Positions 13,243-15,380 of a stretch of 15,380 nt of DNA are shown here, one piece after another. Both the position numbers and the translations under genes were made by a program. Numbering within the stretch: position 1 is the stretch's first letter; every line of letters starts with the position of its first letter. The DNA comes from Alphaproteobacteria bacterium (lineage in GTDB: Bacteria; Pseudomonadota; Alphaproteobacteria; UBA2136; UBA6156): positions 1 through 15,380 of the forward strand of contig JAIXXE010000005.1 in NCBI GenBank assembly GCA_027490875.1, given 5' to 3'. Below the pieces are notes generated by a model. It did no database searches. It was not told the origin of the DNA and saw only the letters and a program-made list of their open reading frames with translations.

Positions 13243-14382
13243 TTAAGCTCCGGCACCCGCTGCGGCAGGGGGGGGCGGCGGCGCCAGCGGTTGCAGGGTG
13301 CGCATGTCGCCCGGCACAGGGGTAACCTCCATGCCCGGACGGATGCGCATCAGGCCATTCACAATCACGCGGTCGCCCGCTTTCAGTGCGTCACTGGTAA
13401 TGGCACGCAGGCCGTTCACCATAGAGCCTACGGTTACAACAACCCGTTCGGGCTGTTCGCTGGCGTTAATTTTATAGAGAAAGCGTAAGGTTTGGTCGGT
13501 ACCGAGCGCAGCATCGTTCACCAACAGTGCTGTTTGTGGCTGGGGTAGCGATAGCTTCACGCGCGCAAAAAGCCCAGAAATGAGTGTCCCTGAAGGATTT
13601 GGCAGCGTGGCCCGGAGGCTTAGGGTTCCGGTGCCTTCGCTTAGGCGGTTATCCAGCCCGGTTAGGGTAGCATTGAGGGGGAAGTCGGTACCATCGCTGG
13701 CCAGGCCAACCGCAACCGGAATGCCGCGCAGGCTGGTCTGGCCCCGTTCCACCAACTGTAAGTAGGTTTGCTCGTCGATGTCAAAATCGACATAGAGGGG
13801 GTCGAGCTGCTGCACGGTGGTTAACGGCATACCACTTTGCGGGCCTACCACCGCCCCCAGTGTTGCCTCGGCGCGCCCCACGCGCCCAGCGATGGGGGTT
13901 TTTATGACGGCCGAGGTGCCAACCACCCCTGCGTCGCGGCTGCCTGCAGCGGCGGCCAGATAGGCGGCGCGGCGGGCTTCCAAATCGGCCTGCGAGATGG
14001 CGTCTTGGGTGCGCAGTGCCTGCCCGCGTTCGTAGGCGGCTTTGGCTTGGGTAAACTGCGCTGCAGCCTGCTGGTTGGCGGCACCATAGGCCCGAATATC
14101 GAGCGTGAAGAGCACGTCTCCCGCTTCGACCAATTGCCCTTCGGTGAAGTGGATCTTGCTTACGATGCCCGCGACCGCAGGGCGGATTTCGGCTTCCGCT
14201 TTGGGGCTAAGCCGCCCGCTTTGGGTATAGTGGGGGTTAAAGGTTGAGGCTTCCAGCGGTGCAACCACCACCGGTAAGGCACCCATCGGCCCGCGTGGGC
14301 CCCACTGGATGCGGTTAAAGTACCAAAGGCCCCCCAACGCTGCTGCCACCACCAAACCCACCAGAATCCAACCCCAACGCAT
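13243..14382 (-). CDS. RND efflux membrane fusion (periplasmic adaptor) protein, MexE/OqxA-like
   Basis: 379 aa adaptor that links the RND pump to the outer-membrane channel. The N-terminus has a single hydrophobic helix (about 4-21) without a lipobox cysteine, so it is probably anchored by that helix. Domains in order: lipoyl half-motif near RPAVAGIVSKIHFTEGQLVEAG (67-88), an alpha-hairpin (about 100-150, Ala/Gln-rich), the second lipoyl half (VIKTPIAGRVGRAEATLG, 159-176), a beta-barrel (DPLYVDFDIDEQTYL) and a membrane-proximal domain ending in a Pro/Ala-rich tail. The ATG at 14382 is chosen over one 21 codons upstream because GAGGGAG stands at the right distance before it and the hydrophobic segment then begins the protein. 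First gene of the efflux operon. Confidence 0.94.
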   Translation of the reverse strand: MRWGWILVGLVVAAALGGLWYFNRIQWGPRGPMGALPVVVAPLEASTFNPHYTQSGRLSPKAEAEIRPAVAGIVSKIHFTEGQLVEAGDVLFTLDIRAYGAANQQAAAQFTQAKAAYERGQALRTQDAISQADLEARRAAYLAAAAGSRDAGVVGTSAVIKTPIAGRVGRAEATLGAVVGPQSGMPLTTVQQLDPLYVDFDIDEQTYLQLVERGQTSLRGIPVAVGLASDGTDFPLNATLTGLDNRLSEGTGTLSLRATLPNPSGTLISGLFARVKLSLPQPQTALLVNDAALGTDQTLRFLYKINASEQPERVVVTVGSMVNGLRAITSDALKAGDRVIVNGLMRIRPGMEVTPVPGDMRTLQPLAPPPPPAAAGAGA

Positions 14383-14444
14383 CGTAAAAGCTCCCTCAAT
14401 TTCCCCGTGATGTGAGATAACACCCGTGGGGTTTTCCGAATACA

Positions 14445-14464
14445 TTGCTACAATTGTTTAGCAA
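14445..14464. promoter_or_regulatory. Dyad upstream of the efflux operon (candidate operator)
   Basis: TTGCTA (14445-14450) and TAGCAA (14459-14464) are perfect inverted arms separated by 8 bases containing CAATTG. The site lies 63 bp upstream of the fusion-protein ATG, in an AT-rich 163-bp gap that holds no gene. A weak minus-strand promoter, TTGCAG-N17-TAGCAA, would have its -10 inside the dyad, so binding there could block transcription. RND operons are usually controlled by TetR- or LysR-type proteins; no regulator gene lies in this window. Confidence 0.4.
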
Positions 14465-14545
14465 AAACTGCAATGGTTATTGTTGTCCAACTAAGCAAAG
14501 TTCTTGTGTTTTAACCGCGAAAAAAAAGCAAAGAATAAGAATCTA

Positions 14546-14621
14546 TGGTGCCGACGAACGGATTCGAACCATCGACCTACGCATTACGAATGCGCCGCTC
14601 TACCAGCTGAGCTACGTCGGC
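14546..14621 (-). tRNA. tRNA-Thr (anticodon CGU)
   Basis: A complete 76-base cloverleaf. Acceptor GCCGACG pairs perfectly with CGTCGGC. D-arm stem is GCTC/GAGC. The anticodon arm GCGCA-TTCGTAA-TGCGT has one G-T pair and anticodon CGT, reading ACG (Thr). The T-arm has loop TTCGAAT. Discriminator A is followed by a genomically encoded CCA (14546-14548). It lies downstream of pheT and upstream of the efflux operon, all on the minus strand. A run of eight T (minus strand, 14520-14527) lies 18 bases past its 3' end. Confidence 0.97.
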
Positions 14622-14664
14622 ACTTGAGGGATAGCCCTAAAGCATTCATGTTGCTCGGTCAAGG

Positions 14665-14696
14665 CTGGGAGAGCGGCGCGCGCCGCCTCGTACCAG
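14665..14696. repeat. GC-rich imperfect palindrome between pheT and tRNA-Thr
   Basis: The centre is a perfect 14-base palindrome, GCGGCGCGCGCCGC (14673-14686). It extends outward imperfectly to CTGG at 14665-14668 and CCAG at 14693-14696 with small bulges. Both outer arms, each read toward the centre, resemble the D-arm of the neighbouring tRNA-Thr (CTGGTAGAGCGGCGC). There is no T-run after it on the minus strand, so it is not a typical terminator for pheT. Confidence 0.55.
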
Positions 14697-14734
14697 AGGT
14701 GCGTAACGCAACTCTTCAGTTGAGCTACGTCGGC
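14684..14734 (-). pseudogene. Degenerate tRNA-Thr-like remnant
   Basis: The first 14 bases of the tRNA (GCCGACGTAGCTCA) recur here exactly. Read as plus strand, 14721-14736 repeats 14608-14623 base for base (TGAGCTACGTCGGCAC). Beyond that the copy aligns only loosely: a shortened D-loop, a GCGTAACG that corresponds to the anticodon region with about 8 bases missing, and CTCGTACCAG in place of the T-loop. No matching 3' acceptor strand exists, because the copy runs into the palindrome. It cannot fold as a functional tRNA. Confidence 0.55.
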
Positions 14735-14766
14735 ACGGGTGGCCTGCGCACCCTCCAAGCAGATGC

Positions 14767-15380
14767 TTACTGCCGCACCGTGGCGTTGTGGGTCTGCTCG
14801 ATGCTTGCCAGCAGCGGGGTTAGGATGTGCTGAACATCGGCTTCGGTCAGGGTCTTTTCGGGGCTTTGCAGCGTGAGTGCCAGTCCCAAAGCCATGTGGC
14901 CGGCTGGTACTTGGGGGCCTTCGTAGCGGTCGAAGACTTCTACGTTCAGCGTTGTGGCATAGGGCAGCGTACGGGTTGCCTTGGTCATGGTTGCCAGCAC
15001 GGCGGCAGCGGCGGTGGTCGCGGGCAGAATGAGGCTGAGATCGCGCTTGACGGGCGGGAAGGTCTGGGCTTGCCATGGCCGCGCCTTGCTTTGCAGCTTT
15101 AACAGTGGCTCGAGGTACACTTCAAACACGGCCAGTGGCCCCGCGTGGTTGGGCAGTGTAAGCGTGGTACGATGCTGGGGGTGAAGCTCGCCAAAGTGCG
15201 CCAAGGTAAAGGGGCCGATACTAAAAGTACCGCTGCGGCCAGGGTGGTAATGGGCGGGCGCGGTGGCGCTGGTGGTGCCGCTGGCCACAGGGGCGCCTAA
15301 GGCTTCCAGCCGGCGCAGGGCTGGGAAGTGCACGCGTATGACCCAGGCACGAGCGGCCTGCTGTTGCGCCTTCTGCGGCT
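14767..15380 (-). CDS. pheT: Phenylalanine-tRNA ligase beta subunit, C-terminal part
   Basis: The last 204 codons of pheT; the gene runs off the right edge, with the frame open to position 15378. PheT, with PheS, charges tRNA-Phe. The visible part covers the end of the catalytic-like B6/B7 domain (PAHYHPGRSGTFSIGPFTLA and LAHFGELHPQ, the usual HPGR and GELHP motifs). The C-terminal anticodon-binding FDX-ACB fold follows (FPPVKRDLSLIL, later VFDRYEGPQVPAGHMALGL and LTLQSPEKTLTEADV). The protein ends at TAA (14767-14769), normal for the family. It faces left, towards the tRNA and efflux operon and away from any rplT co-transcription. Confidence 0.95.
   Translation of the reverse strand, partial: PQKAQQQAARAWVIRVHFPALRRLEALGAPVASGTTSATAPAHYHPGRSGTFSIGPFTLAHFGELHPQHRTTLTLPNHAGPLAVFEVYLEPLLKLQSKARPWQAQTFPPVKRDLSLILPATTAAAAVLATMTKATRTLPYATTLNVEVFDRYEGPQVPAGHMALGLALTLQSPEKTLTEADVQHILTPLLASIEQTHNATVRQ

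Noticed and set aside
12808..13488. A 226-codon plus-strand frame across the pump/fusion-protein junction
   Set aside because: It is antisense to two well-supported efflux genes, with a His/Gly/Gln-rich product of no known family.
14383..14445. Upstream ATG for the membrane fusion protein
   Set aside because: The ATG at 14382 has GAGGGAG at the right distance and starts directly with the membrane anchor. The upstream start would also overlap the dyad.
8409..14621. Efflux operon as a recent genomic island inserted at tRNA-Thr
   Set aside because: No integrase, no direct repeat of the tRNA 3' end and no obvious composition shift were seen. The repeated piece is the tRNA 5' end on the other side.
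14445..14833. Plus-strand frames whose products contain RIRTIDLRITNAPLYQLSYVGT-like or TDSNHRPTHYECAALPAELRR-like text
   Set aside because: These are the familiar false proteins produced by translating the antisense strand of a tRNA gene.
1..15380. CRISPR arrays, insertion sequences, toxin-antitoxin or phage-defence genes
   Set aside because: No regular spaced repeats, transposase motifs or recognisable defence proteins were seen in either strand.

Overview
The window looks like chromosomal DNA from a flagellated alphaproteobacterium, probably near the Rhodospirillales. This rests on gene content, flagellin type and moderately high GC; no database search was possible. Every large gene reads as intact and ordinary in composition. 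No insertion sequence, CRISPR array or prophage was seen.

Left part (1-5563). A 10-bp inverted repeat at the left edge is followed by a small two-helix membrane protein gene (+). It converges on a flagellar operon read on the minus strand: fliF (MS ring) > fliG (switch) > fliH (export ATPase regulator) > fliN (switch) > motA (stator). fliF/fliG/fliH are 3 bp apart. Upstream of fliF lie two small hairpins, a possible 73-codon gene, and a good sigma70-like minus-strand promoter with a palindrome in its spacer. That promoter would start transcription at the small gene's ATG.

Middle (5564-8394). A large flagellin gene (638 aa, about 360 aa of variable outer domain) ends in a strong terminator. 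A consensus-like promoter follows directly and drives rpmI-rplT (ribosomal L35 and L20). L35 carries an unusual 30-residue, Ala-rich tail. A bidirectional terminator closes rplT and the facing efflux operon.

Right part (8395-15380). On the minus strand is a complete tripartite RND efflux operon in the order membrane fusion protein > RND pump > outer-membrane lipoprotein channel. The pump most resembles the MexF/OqxB group. Upstream are a dyad that may be an operator, an intact tRNA-Thr(CGU), a decayed tRNA-like copy beside a GC-rich palindrome, and the 3' end of pheT, which runs off the window. pheST commonly follows rplT in the same direction; here the efflux operon and tRNA lie between them and pheT faces the other way, so the locus has been rearranged.

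The points most worth following up are: the stator protein MotA lacks most of the charged loop residues thought to contact FliG; the candidate leaderless small gene and operator upstream of fliF; the scrambled tRNA remnant at the rearranged pheT side; and the extended L35.
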